Of a stretch of 64,000 nt of DNA, positions 15,837-24,175 are shown piece by piece (positions within the stretch are counted from its first letter, which is position 1; the number at the start of each line of letters is the position of its first letter). The DNA is taken from positions 1 to 64,000 of the forward strand of contig NZ_JASCIR010000027.1 of assembly GCF_029968095.1 (NCBI RefSeq), read 5' to 3'. The notes below the pieces were generated by a model. It was given only the letters and a program-made list of their open reading frames with translations. It made no database searches and was not told the DNA's origin. The DNA is from Streptomyces solicavernae (lineage in GTDB: Bacteria > Actinomycetota > Actinomycetes > Streptomycetales > Streptomycetaceae). Position numbers and translations under genes: made by a program.

Positions 15837-16225
15837 TGGTGGAGATGGCGGGAATCGAACCCGCGTCCAACGGTGCGGAATCAGGGCTTCTCCGTGTGCA
15901 GTTCGCTGCGATTTTCTCGGCCCCGGAGATCACGCGAACAAGTCTCCGACGGGCCCAGCCACTGTTTGATTTCCCGCTGCACCCCGTGACCGGGTGTAAC
16001 GGTTTAGTTCCCTTGATTATGCCAGGATCCGGGTCGGGAACGTCCCCGGGCTGACACCCATTAAGGGTCCTTCACTCACCGCCTATCAGGCAGCGAGGGC
16101 GAAGGACTGGGAATCGCGCTTGGTGTTGGCGATTATTGGTTGCGACATATGGTTAACGAGATCATTGCCGCTTCCTCGACACGCTTCCCCTGCTTCGACA
16201 TCCGCTGTCGAAACCGATCATCCCC
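15837..16225 (-). ncRNA. ssrA: tmRNA (transfer-messenger RNA)
   Basis: The tRNA-like ends are clear: 5' GGGGATGATCGG at 16225 pairs with 3' CATCTCC-ACCA ending at 15837, with CCA encoded. The T-arm is GCGGGTTCGATTCCCGC. The messenger part encodes the tag ANTKRDSQSFALAA followed by TGA (16131-16087). tmRNA rescues stalled ribosomes by adding this degradation tag, together with SmpB encoded next upstream. Length is 389 nt, normal for Streptomyces. A -10-like TACGAT with TGGCAC 18 bp before it lies upstream on the minus strand (near 16290) and may be the promoter. Confidence 0.97.
16087..16131 (-). other. tmRNA tag reading frame
   Basis: The resume codon GCC is at 16131-16129 and the frame reads ANTKRDSQSFALAA then TGA at 16089-16087. 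The C-terminal LAA is the part read by Clp proteases. Confidence 0.93.
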
Positions 16226-16360
16226 ATGTTGATTTTTCAAGATGGCCCCCGAGGGGACCGCAGCCCCGTCACCTGCGGAGCGTGCTCCATCGTACAGACA
16301 GAACGCACGACGGTGCCAGCTAATTCCCGGCTCACCCCCTGCGGCAACCCTGCGGCACCC

Positions 16361-16861
16361 TCAGGCGCGCTGCCGTCGCCGGACCGCCGACATCGCCCGG
16401 TCCGCCTCGCGGCGGTCCTGCTTCTCGCGCAGCGTCTGCCGCTTGTCGTACTCCTTCTTGCCCTTGGCCAGGGCGATCTCGACCTTCGCCCGGCCGCCCT
16501 TGAAGTACAGGGCGAGCGGCACGATCGTGTGGCCGGTCTCCTGCGACTTGGACTCCAGCTTGTCGATCTCCACCCGGTGCAGCAGCAGCTTGCGCTTGCG
16601 GCGGGCGGCGTGGTTGGTCCAGGTGCCCTGCGCGTACTCGGGCACGTGCACGTTGTGCAGCCAGGCCTCGTGGCCGTCGATCTGCACGAAGCCGTCCGCC
16701 AGCGAGGCCCGGCCCTGGCGCAGCGACTTGACCTCGGTGCCGGTCAGGACGACGCCGCACTCGTAGGTGTCGATGATGAGGTAGTCGTGCCGGGCCTTCT
16801 TGTTCTGGGCGATGATCTTCCGCCCGTCACCCTTGTCCTTGTCTTTTTTCTTCGCAGCCAT
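16361..16861 (-). CDS. smpB: SsrA-binding protein SmpB
   Basis: The 166-residue protein shows the SmpB core: [49 protein letters not shown] and the basic tail [15 protein letters not shown]. It binds the tRNA-like part of tmRNA and enters the decoding centre with it. It is transcribed toward ssrA on the same strand with 135 bp between them. Its start lies 18 bp after the stop of the S41 protease gene, so smpB probably shares that transcript and perhaps the ftsEX one. Confidence 0.97.
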   Translation of the reverse strand: MAAKKKDKDKGDGRKIIAQNKKARHDYLIIDTYECGVVLTGTEVKSLRQGRASLADGFVQIDGHEAWLHNVHVPEYAQGTWTNHAARRKRKLLLHRVEIDKLESKSQETGHTIVPLALYFKGGRAKVEIALAKGKKEYDKRQTLREKQDRREADRAMSAVRRRQRA

Positions 16862-16879
16862 AGTGCCGCCATTTTCGCA

Positions 16880-18043
16880 CTACGAGGGGGTGCCGAGGCC
16901 ACTCAATACGGTGCGGGCCCGCTCGGCCACGCCCTCGTCCACGACCAGGTCGGGCGTGATCCCGCGGCCGTCGACGGTGCGGCCGGACGGCGTGCGGTAG
17001 TGGCCGACGGTGAGCTCGGCGACGGAGCCGTCGGGGAGCCGGCTCGGCATCTGCACCGAGCCCTTGCCGAAGGTCCGGGTGCCCAGGACGACCGCGCGGC
17101 CGCGGTCCTGGAGGGCCCCGGCGAGGAGTTCGGCCGCGCTCATCGTGCCGCCGTCGACGAGCGCGACCAACGGTCTGCCCGTGTCGCCGCCCCCGCGCGC
17201 GTGCAGGGCGCGCTGCTCACCGCGTACGTCGTACGTCGCGACCAGGCCGCCGTCGAGGAACGCGGACGCGGCGGTGACGGCCTCGGCGACCAGGCCGCCG
17301 GAGTTGCCGCGCAGGTCGAGCACGATGCCGGCGCCCTGCGGGGCGGTGCGGACCGCTTCGCGGACGCCTTCGCCGGTGCCCTTGGTGAACGCGGACACCT
17401 TGATCCACAGGGTGCCGTCGGCCCGCTGCTCGACGGTGACGGTGGGGGTCCTCAGGCGGGCCCGGCGCAGGCTCTCGGTCCAGGTGTGCGAGCCGCGCTG
17501 CAGGCGGAGCTCGACCTCGGTGCCCGCCTCGTCGCGGGTGCCGCGCAGCCGGTCGACGACCTCGCTGACCGGGCGGCCCGCTGTCGGCCGTCCGTCGATG
17601 GCGTGGAGCCGGTCGCCGGTGCGGATGCCGGCGCGCTCGGCGGGGCCGCCGCGCTGCACCCGGTCGACCTCGATGCGGCCGTTGCCGGTCCGGCGGACCC
17701 ACAGGCCGACGCCGGTGTAGGCGCCGGCCAGCTCGTCGGCGAACGCGCGGTACTCGGCCGGGTCGTACACCGTGGCCCAGCGGTCGCCGCTGCGGCTGAC
17801 CTCCGCCTCGGCGGCCGCGGCGGGCGACTTGCCGTCGGCCATGGCCTCGGCGGCGGCGTCCACGACGCGTTCGCTGTTGGAGGCGGGGGCGGCCGAACGG
17901 GCCGACAGGTCCGCCTCGTTGCGACCGGGGACACCGAAGGAGCCGGTCGCGGCACCCGTGGCGAGGACGCCCGCGAAGACCAAGGTCAGGGCCGCCCCGC
18001 GGCGGACGCTGCGGGACCGGGAGCACTTATCGAGGCCCGACAT
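16880..18043 (-). CDS. S41-family carboxy-terminal processing protease, membrane-anchored
   Basis: The protein is 387 residues: an N-terminal signal anchor (GAALTLVFAGVLATGAATG), a PDZ domain (YTGVGLWVRRTG, QRGGPAERAGIRTGDRL) and the S41 catalytic domain. The serine is in GGTMSAAELLAGAL (about 300) and the lysine in GTRTFGKGSVQ (about 325); the terminal motif VDGRGITPDLVV is present. Such enzymes cut envelope proteins from the C-terminus outside the membrane. It sits between ftsX and smpB, a common actinobacterial order. The start MSGLDKCS is chosen because the longer reading adds an unlikely N-terminus. Confidence 0.92.
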   Translation of the reverse strand: MSGLDKCSRSRSVRRGAALTLVFAGVLATGAATGSFGVPGRNEADLSARSAAPASNSERVVDAAAEAMADGKSPAAAAEAEVSRSGDRWATVYDPAEYRAFADELAGAYTGVGLWVRRTGNGRIEVDRVQRGGPAERAGIRTGDRLHAIDGRPTAGRPVSEVVDRLRGTRDEAGTEVELRLQRGSHTWTESLRRARLRTPTVTVEQRADGTLWIKVSAFTKGTGEGVREAVRTAPQGAGIVLDLRGNSGGLVAEAVTAASAFLDGGLVATYDVRGEQRALHARGGGDTGRPLVALVDGGTMSAAELLAGALQDRGRAVVLGTRTFGKGSVQMPSRLPDGSVAELTVGHYRTPSGRTVDGRGITPDLVVDEGVAERARTVLSGLGTPS

Positions 18044-18103
18044 GTCGGTGAGTCTAGGACAACGCGGGGCGCCGCACGGCCGGTTGACCGTACGACGCCC
18101 TGG

Positions 18104-18120
18104 AAGGTGTGTCACACCTT
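18104..18120. other. Palindrome over the ftsX stop codon
   Basis: AAGGTGTG at 18104-18111 and CACACCTT at 18113-18120 form an eight-base perfect palindrome around one base, covering the ftsX stop. It may bind a regulator of the protease gene or be chance. Confidence 0.3.
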
Positions 18121-19029
18121 GAGGTACTTGCGCAGCGCGAAAAATGCCGCAAGGGCGGGCATCAGCAGACCGATACCGAGGACCAGCGGCAGCTTCGCGA
18201 TGAGCTGGTCCCAGCCGACGAACTGGATCAACTGCAGCTTGTCCGCGAGCGCGAGGCCGTGGTCGATGAGGAAGTAGCGGCCCACGACCAGCATCACGCA
18301 GGCGACACCGGCACCGAGCAGACCGGCGAAGGCGGCCTCCATGATGAACGGCATCTGGATGTAGAAGCTGGACGCGCCGACGAGCCGCATGATCCCCGTC
18401 TCACGTCTGCGGCTGAACGCCGATACGCGCACGGTGTTGACGATCAGCATCATCGCGACGATCAGCATCAGGCCCATCACCGCGAGCGCCGCGTAGTTCA
18501 TGCCGTTGAGCAGCTCGAAGAGGTTGTCGACGGTCTTGCGCTGGTCCTCCACCGCCTGGACGCCGTCGCGCCCGTCGAAGGCCGACTTGATGACCTGGTA
18601 CTTCTCCGGGTCCTTGAGCTTGATCCGGAAGGATTCCTGCATCTGGTCCGGCGTAAGGGAGTTGACCAGCGGGGAGTCGCCGAACTGCTCCTTGTAGTGC
18701 TTGTACGCCTCGTCGCTGGACTCGTGGATGACGTTCTCGACGGCCGGCATGTCGTCCAGGTCGGCCTTGATGGCGTCCTTCTGGTCCTGCGTGACCTCGC
18801 CCTTGGTGCACTTGGGGTCGGCCTCCGCGTCTCCCTTGTTGCAGAAGAAGATCGCGACGTTGACCTTGTCGTACCAGTAACCCTTCATCGTCTCGACCTG
18901 GTCGCGCATGAGCAGCGAGCCGCCGAAGAGCGCCAGGGAGAGGGCGACGGAGACGATGACCGCGAAGGTCATCGTGAGATTGCGGCGGAGACCGACGCCG
19001 ATCTCCGACAGGACGAATTGGGCGCGCAT
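18112..19029 (-). CDS. ftsX: Cell-division ABC permease-like protein FtsX
   Basis: The 305-residue protein has one N-terminal transmembrane helix (AVIVSVALSLALFGGSLLM), an extracytoplasmic domain (about 45-175) and three C-terminal helices, the FtsX layout. With FtsE it controls peptidoglycan hydrolases by an ATP-driven shape change across the membrane. The ATG at 19029 lies 77 bp after the ftsE stop; both are one operon. The extracytoplasmic domain contains the pair CNKGDAEADPKC, which could form a disulfide. Confidence 0.95.
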   Translation of the reverse strand: MRAQFVLSEIGVGLRRNLTMTFAVIVSVALSLALFGGSLLMRDQVETMKGYWYDKVNVAIFFCNKGDAEADPKCTKGEVTQDQKDAIKADLDDMPAVENVIHESSDEAYKHYKEQFGDSPLVNSLTPDQMQESFRIKLKDPEKYQVIKSAFDGRDGVQAVEDQRKTVDNLFELLNGMNYAALAVMGLMLIVAMMLIVNTVRVSAFSRRRETGIMRLVGASSFYIQMPFIMEAAFAGLLGAGVACVMLVVGRYFLIDHGLALADKLQLIQFVGWDQLIAKLPLVLGIGLLMPALAAFFALRKYLKV

Positions 19030-19106
19030 GGCGTCCTTTCAGTGCTTCTCGTAGCTGCCCGGTACTGCGGGGGCGGTACTGCCGGGGCTCGTGCTCATGC
19101 TCGTAC

Positions 19107-19796
19107 TCAGTGCTGGTAGCCGTAGACGCCGCGCGACTGGTCGCGGACGAGGCGGCCCTTCTCCAGCTCGATGACGCGCTTGCGCATCTGGTCCACGATC
19201 TGCTGGTCGTGGGTGGCCATCACGACGGTGGTGCCGGTCCGGTTGATGCGGTCGAGCAGCTTCATGATGCCGACGGACGTCTGCGGGTCCAGGTTTCCGG
19301 TGGGCTCGTCGGCGATCAGCAGCATCGGGCGGTTCACGAAGGCGCGGGCGATGGCCACGCGCTGCTGCTCACCGCCGGAGAGCTCGCCGGGCATCCGGTC
19401 CTCCTTGCCGCCGAGTCCGACCAGGTCGAGCACCTCGGGGACGGTCTTGCGGATGGTGCCGCGCGGCTTGCCGATGACTTCGAGCGCGAACGCGACGTTC
19501 TCGCCGACGGTCTTGTTGGGAAGGAGGCGGAAGTCCTGGAAGACGGTGCCCAGCTGACGCCGCATGTGCGGCACCTTCCAGTTGGACAGGCGCGCCAGGT
19601 CCTTGCCGAGGACGTGCACCTGGCCGTGGCTGGCGCGCTCCTCGCGAAGGAGCAGCCGCAGGAAGGTGGACTTTCCGGAGCCGGAGGACCCCACGAGGAA
19701 GACGAACTCGCCCTTCTCGATCTCCAGAGAGACGTCGCGCAGCGCGGGACGGGTCTGCTTCGGGTAGGTCTTGGACACGTTGTCGAATCGGATCAC
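19107..19796 (-). CDS. ftsE: Cell-division ATP-binding protein FtsE
   Basis: The 229-residue ATPase has Walker [10 protein letters not shown] (36-44), the ABC signature [14 protein letters not shown], Walker [13 protein letters not shown] and the switch histidine in MATHDQQ. It powers FtsX. The GTG start at 19796 has GAGG seven bases upstream; longer readings into the upstream region have no support. It heads the ftsE-ftsX-protease-smpB gene string on the minus strand, and its promoter lies in 19797-20048, which also holds the start region of a divergent gene. Confidence 0.96.
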   Translation of the reverse strand: MIRFDNVSKTYPKQTRPALRDVSLEIEKGEFVFLVGSSGSGKSTFLRLLLREERASHGQVHVLGKDLARLSNWKVPHMRRQLGTVFQDFRLLPNKTVGENVAFALEVIGKPRGTIRKTVPEVLDLVGLGGKEDRMPGELSGGEQQRVAIARAFVNRPMLLIADEPTGNLDPQTSVGIMKLLDRINRTGTTVVMATHDQQIVDQMRKRVIELEKGRLVRDQSRGVYGYQH

Positions 19797-20048
19797 GGAT
19801 GCGCCTCGTACGTCTGGGGGGCGTCGGGGGTAGGTGAGCGTGACCCTACGCGAAGCGGCGCGCGCGGCGCAGTCGGCGTCCTGGGTTGCGCGTTTTATCA
19901 CGGATCCGTCCGGCGTGCGGCCTGGCACACTTCGGGCTGAACCAGATGAGTTCCGACGGCCCGCGCCGAAATCCGGGGAAGCTGGCACAGTGGTAAGGGG
20001 AACGGTTGCGTGTCCGCGAGCGTTGTGCGGAGGCAGAGAGGAGGCGGC

Positions 20049-20243
20049 ATGACCTTTGACAGGTTGGTCTGCGCGAACTGCGCGGCGCCGGTGAGCGAAG
20101 GGCGCTGCCCCGTATGCAGGGCGAACCGCCAGCGGATGCAGCAGGAGGGGCCCCTGGCCGGGCTGAACCTGAACCCCGCGGCCCTGATCGCGCTGCTGCT
20201 CGTACTGATCGGCGCCGTGGCGTTCCTGGCCCACCAGGCCTGA
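20049..20243 (+). CDS. Small zinc-ribbon membrane protein
   Basis: The 64-residue protein has two CxxC pairs (C8/C11 in CANC and C20/C23 in CPVC) that form a likely zinc ribbon, and one C-terminal transmembrane helix (about 44-61, [17 protein letters not shown]). The ATG has GAGGAGG upstream. No enzymatic function is implied. It is divergent from ftsE and followed by a strong bidirectional terminator. Its position next to ftsEX is conserved in Streptomyces as far as remembered. Confidence 0.8.
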   Translation: MTFDRLVCANCAAPVSEGRCPVCRANRQRMQQEGPLAGLNLNPAALIALLLVLIGAVAFLAHQA

Positions 20244-20354
20244 GCCGCCACCCCACGCGTACGGAAGCACGACGCGTACGAACATGATGACGAGGCGCGC
20301 ACGAACACGACGAGGCGCGCACGAGCGAACACGGTGAGGCGCGCACGAACACGG

Positions 20355-20391
20355 CGAAAGGGCCCGGAGCTGGATGCTCCGGGCCCTTTCG
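20355..20391. terminator. Strong bidirectional terminator
   Basis: Sixteen bases from CGAAAGGGCC (20355-20370) pair perfectly with 20376-20391 around the loop TGGAT. The ends give A- and T-rich flanks (GAAA/TTTC). It serves the zinc-ribbon gene on the plus strand and the LAETG gene on the minus strand. Confidence 0.92.
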
Positions 20392-20422
20392 GCTACTGCT
20401 GTCGCTCGGCTACCGCCGGTGA

Positions 20423-21079
20423 TCAGGCAGCGGCGCCGCGGCCACCCACGAGGCGGGGCAGCATACGGAAGCCGACGCCGCCCGCGATCATCGTGGCGGC
20501 ACCGACCAGCAGGAACGTGGTCTCGGCGGCGCCCGTCTCGGCGAGCTCCCCCTTGTCCTTGCCCGCGTCGGCGGGGACCTGCGGAGCGGTGTCCGTCAGG
20601 CCTTCCTTGCCCTGGCCCTGCTCGACGGGCTCATTGCCGCCGTCGGGGTCGGTGTTGTCGTTGCCGCCGCCGTTGTTGCCGTCGCCGGGCACGGTGGGCT
20701 CGGCGGTCGGCTCATCGGTGGGCTCGTCGGTCGGCTCGTCCGTCGGCTCATCGGTGGGCTCGTCGGTCGGCTCGTCCGTGGGCTCGTCGGTCGGCTCATC
20801 GGTGGGCTCGTCGGTCGGCGGGTCCGTGGGGACGTCCGTCGGCGGGTCCGTCGGGATGCCGGTCGGCGGGTCGGTCGGCTCGTCGTCGTCGCCACCGCCC
20901 GGCAGGTCGACGCCGACCTCCAGGCCGTTCTCGTCGACGCCGACGTCGGCACCGACGACGCCCAGGTCGACACCGATGCCCACGGCGGAGGCGGCGCCGG
21001 CCGCGGCCAGCGAAGCACCGGCGGCGATCACCGCACCGGCCGCTATCCGCGCAACGCGGATCCGCGTCTTCTTCGTCAT
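20423..21079 (-). CDS. Secreted LAETG sortase-anchored protein with PTDE repeats
   Basis: The 218-residue precursor has a signal peptide ([21 protein letters not shown]), a low-complexity stalk made of PTDEPTDEP repeats (about 68-125), and a C-terminal sorting signal: LAETG, a hydrophobic segment and Arg-rich tail. LAXTG is the target of class E sortases, so the chain is probably linked to peptidoglycan. The acidic repeat region should be extended and could span the wall. A small hairpin (21085-21099) overlaps the ribosome site and might limit translation. No catalytic domain is seen. Confidence 0.88.
   Translation of the reverse strand: MTKKTRIRVARIAAGAVIAAGASLAAAGAASAVGIGVDLGVVGADVGVDENGLEVGVDLPGGGDDDEPTDPPTGIPTDPPTDVPTDPPTDEPTDEPTDEPTDEPTDEPTDEPTDEPTDEPTDEPTAEPTVPGDGNNGGGNDNTDPDGGNEPVEQGQGKEGLTDTAPQVPADAGKDKGELAETGAAETTFLLVGAATMIAGGVGFRMLPRLVGGRGAAA
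20690..20890. repeat. Tandem 12-bp repeats in the LAETG protein gene
   Basis: Units of GTGGGCTCGTCG/GTCGGCTCATCG repeat in frame and encode PTDE/PTDP tetrads on the minus strand. Copy number is probably variable. Confidence 0.85.
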
Positions 21080-21310
21080 CTGCTGCTACCCCCAGTAGCT
21101 GTTTCGTTTTATGGAGCGGCGCCCGGGGCAATGGCCTGTTGGGAGACCGAGAATGGTCATTCGCCCCCCCGTCACACGTGCCCCGGCATACGCATACCGC
21201 GCGCAACCCTTCCCACAATTAAAGGCCGCGTCAAGGCCGTTGAGCGCCATATGTCCGCTATCGAGGGAGTTGACCGTGGTACGGAGATCTGACTGTGACG
21301 GAAAAGGCGA
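21080..21310. other. Intergenic region upstream of the LAETG gene
   Basis: No gene is seen here. It is less GC-rich than its surroundings around 21200-21300 and probably holds the promoter of the LAETG gene. The hairpin GCTAC-N5-GTAGC at 21085-21099 is its only clear structure. Confidence 0.4.
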
Positions 21311-21342
21311 CTGCCGCTCAAGAGGGGCCTCCTGAGCGGCAG
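21311..21342 (-). terminator. Terminator of prfB
   Basis: CTGCCGCTCA (21311-21320) pairs perfectly with TGAGCGGCAG (21333-21342) around a 12-base loop, 62 bp past the prfB stop. Confidence 0.8.
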
Positions 21343-21404
21343 TTACCTTGTCGACAAAGCTCCGGCGTGCGCGCCGGCTTCGCTGCGTCGCCGGTGGTTC
21401 TGCG

Positions 21405-22511
21405 CTACTTCTCCTGCTGCTTGCGCCAGCGGATCCCGGCCTCCAGGAAGCCGTCGATCTCGCCGTCGAGCACGGACTGCGGGTTGCCGACCTCGAACTC
21501 CGTCCGCAGGTCCTTCACCATCTGGTACGGGTGCAGGACGTACGAACGCATCTGGTTGCCCCAGGAGCTGCCGCCGTCGCCCTTGAGGGCGTCCATCTTG
21601 GCGCGCTCCTCCTGGCGTTGACGCTCAAGGAGCTTGGCCTGCAGGACGTTCATGGCGCTCGCCTTGTTCTGGATCTGCGAGCGCTCGTTCTGGCAGGAGA
21701 CCACGATGCCGGTCGGGACGTGGGTGATGCGGACCGCGGAGTCGGTGGTGTTGACGCCCTGACCGCCGGGGCCGGACGCGCGGTACACGTCCACGCGGAG
21801 ATCCGACTCGTCGATGTCCACGTGGTCGGACTGCTCGACGACCGGGAGCACCTCGACGCCCGCGAACGAGGTCTGGCGGCGGCCCTGGTTGTCGAAGGGC
21901 GAGATGCGCACCAGGCGGTGCGTGCCCTGCTCGACGGAGAGCGTGCCGTAGGCGTACGGGGCCTTCACCACGAAGGTGGTCGACTTGATGCCGGCCTCTT
22001 CGGCGTACGACGTCTCGTAGATCTCCGAGCCGTAGCCGTGGCGCTCGGCCCAGCGGAGGTACATGCGCTGGAGCTGCTCGGCGAAGTCCGCCGCGTCCAC
22101 GCCGCCGGCCTCCGCGCGGATGTTGACCAGGGCCTCGCGCTCGTCGTACTCGCCGGACAGGAGCGTGCGGACCTCCATCTCGTCCAGCGCCTTGCGCACC
22201 TCGGTCAGCTCGGCCTCGGCCTCGGCGCGGGTGTCCGGGTCGTCCTCCTCCTCGGCCATCTCGAAGAGCACGCCCAGGTCGTCCAGGCGGCCGCGGAGGG
22301 CCTCCGCCTTGCGGACCTCGGCCTGCAGGTGCGACAGGCGACTGGTGATCTTCTGTGCCGCCTCCGGGTCGTCCCACAGGGACGGTGCCGCGGCCTGCTC
22401 CTCAAGCACGGCGATATCGGCCCTCATGCTGTCCAGGTCCAGGACGGCCTCGATGGACGTCATGGTGGAGGCGAGGGACTTCAGCTCTTCGGATACATCG
22501 ACGACTGCCAC
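21405..22511 (-). CDS. prfB: Peptide chain release factor 2
   Basis: The 368-residue protein has the RF2 stop-recognition tripeptide in [12 protein letters not shown] and the catalytic GGQ in [16 protein letters not shown]. It ends translation at UGA and UAA. The frame is continuous; the programmed +1 frameshift that controls prfB in many bacteria is not present. The start is GTG at 22511. It is flanked by the pkaB kinase gene upstream on the same strand, with a GC-rich repeat tract between. Confidence 0.97.
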   Translation of the reverse strand: MAVVDVSEELKSLASTMTSIEAVLDLDSMRADIAVLEEQAAAPSLWDDPEAAQKITSRLSHLQAEVRKAEALRGRLDDLGVLFEMAEEEDDPDTRAEAEAELTEVRKALDEMEVRTLLSGEYDEREALVNIRAEAGGVDAADFAEQLQRMYLRWAERHGYGSEIYETSYAEEAGIKSTTFVVKAPYAYGTLSVEQGTHRLVRISPFDNQGRRQTSFAGVEVLPVVEQSDHVDIDESDLRVDVYRASGPGGQGVNTTDSAVRITHVPTGIVVSCQNERSQIQNKASAMNVLQAKLLERQRQEERAKMDALKGDGGSSWGNQMRSYVLHPYQMVKDLRTEFEVGNPQSVLDGEIDGFLEAGIRWRKQQEK

Positions 22512-22630
22512 GACACCAGCCTAACGGCTCGGCGAACGAGCACTCATCCCCCTGTGGACAACCGGCGTCCGGCCCGCGTTCTGCGGGCGCCCGGCGGGCG
22601 TCCGGCCCGGGATTCCGGGGCGGGCGGGGC

Positions 22631-22680
22631 TCCGGGGTCCGGGGTCCGGGGTCCGGGGTCCGGGCTCGGGGGTCCGGGGG
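22631..22680. repeat. Heptamer tandem repeats between pkaB and prfB
   Basis: TCCGGGG repeats at least five times with slight drift, in the gap between the pkaB stop and the prfB start. Confidence 0.75.
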
Positions 22681-22697
22681 CCGGGGGCCGGGAGCGC

Positions 22698-23948
22698 TCA
22701 GGGGGTGACCGGGGCGCTGGGGCTCGCGCCCTTGTTGTCCTGCGGCGTCGCGTCCGCGTCATCCCCGCTCACCGCGAGCCAGCCGCCCACCCCGAGCGCC
22801 GCGGCCACGCCGACCGCGGCCGCGGTCAGGGCCACGCGGCGGCGCCGGGCCTCCATGCGGTGCCGGGCGGAGCCGGGGCGCGGGGCGCCCGACGCGCGCG
22901 GTGCGCGGGCCGTGCCCCGGGCGCCGCCCGCGAGCTCGTCCGGGCCCGGCACCCGCATCGACGTGTGGGTGTCGCGGTTGGAGTCCGTCGCGGCGCCCGG
23001 CACCAGCGGCACGGCACCTTTGCGGGGCGCGCTCGGCCGGGGTTCGTACGGCTCGTTCTCGGCGTACGGGGCGGGCTCGTCCTCCGCTTCCGCGTCCGGC
23101 TCGTCCACGTCCAGGGGGCCCATCCCGGCGAGCAGCGGCAGCTGCTCGCGCAGCCGGGCGGCGAGCTCGGAGGCGCGCAGGCGGGACGCGGGCGCCTTGG
23201 CGAGGCACTGCACGATCAGCTGCCACAGCTCCTCGGGGATGCCGGGGAGCGGGACCACGGTCTCCGTGACGTGCCTGCGCAGGACGGCGCCGGGGTGGCC
23301 GCCGCCGAACGGGGTGAATCCGGCGAGGAGTTCGTACAGGACCGTCGCCAGGGCGTAGATGTCCACGGCGGCGCGCGGGGGCAGGCCCTCGATGATCTCG
23401 GGGGCCAGGTAGTCCGGGGTGCCGATCACCTTCGTCGCGCGCGTGCGCCGGGGTGAGTCGACGAGCTTGGCGACGCCGAAGTCGGTCAGGAGGGCGGGGT
23501 GCGAGCCGCCGGGGCCGAGCGGGCCCTCCATGTCGAGGAGGACGTTCTCCGGCTTCACGTCGCGGTGCACGATCCCGGCGGCGTGCGCGGCGGCCAGGGC
23601 GTCGGCCACGTCCGCGGCGATGGCGACGGCCGCCTCCGGGGCGAGCCTGCGCTCCCGGTCGAGGCGGGTGCGCAGGTCGGTGCCGCGGACCAGGTCCATC
23701 ACCAGGGCGAGGTCGTTGCCGTCGACGACGAGGTCGCGAACGCCGACGACGTGCGGGTCCGAGAGGCTGAGCAGCGCCGTGCGCTCCTGGACGAAGCGGC
23801 CCACCAGCTCCTGGTCGGACGCGAGGTCCTCGCGCAGCAGCTTGATGGCGACGGGGCCTTCCGGTCCCTCGCCGAGCCACACCGTGCCGGCGGAGCCGCG
23901 TCCCAGGATCTGGTTCGCGGTGTACCGGCTGCCGATTTTCCGTGCCAA
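22698..23948 (-). CDS. pkaB: Membrane Ser/Thr protein kinase PkaB
   Basis: The 416-residue protein has a Hanks-type kinase domain: glycine loop LGRGSAGTV (15-23), Lys36 in VAIKLL, HRDVKPEN (128-135), DFG (156-158) and APE (182-184). A linker of about 100 residues leads to one transmembrane helix (about 373-395) and a short outer tail without PASTA repeats. The start is TTG at 23948 with AGGAG five bases upstream. Length and the tandem arrangement match PkaB (about 417 residues) of S. coelicolor. It phosphorylates proteins, probably including the neighbouring FHA protein; the latter is inference. Confidence 0.93.
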   Translation of the reverse strand: MARKIGSRYTANQILGRGSAGTVWLGEGPEGPVAIKLLREDLASDQELVGRFVQERTALLSLSDPHVVGVRDLVVDGNDLALVMDLVRGTDLRTRLDRERRLAPEAAVAIAADVADALAAAHAAGIVHRDVKPENVLLDMEGPLGPGGSHPALLTDFGVAKLVDSPRRTRATKVIGTPDYLAPEIIEGLPPRAAVDIYALATVLYELLAGFTPFGGGHPGAVLRRHVTETVVPLPGIPEELWQLIVQCLAKAPASRLRASELAARLREQLPLLAGMGPLDVDEPDAEAEDEPAPYAENEPYEPRPSAPRKGAVPLVPGAATDSNRDTHTSMRVPGPDELAGGARGTARAPRASGAPRPGSARHRMEARRRRVALTAAAVGVAAALGVGGWLAVSGDDADATPQDNKGASPSAPVTP

Positions 23949-24175
23949 AACTGCTCCTACGGGCTCCTGTTGGCAACAAAACTACGCGGCTCCGTCACCA
24001 ACCTTCACGCCCAGGACGGAAATCACCCCTTGGATGTCGACAAATCTCCAGGGTGGCACGCGATGTGGCCGACCCGGGACAGCGAAACGGCCACCACGCG
24101 TGCGTGGCGGCCGTTCACGGTTCCGTCGTTCTCTCTGTGGTGCCGTTCGTTCTCTCTGGGGTGCCGTTGGTACGG

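Noticed and set aside
20690-20890. CRISPR-like array
   Set aside because: The units are 12 bp without spacers and encode in-frame PTDE repeats.
22400-22511. Programmed frameshift in prfB
   Set aside because: The frame is continuous from the GTG start and has no internal in-frame TGA near codon 26.
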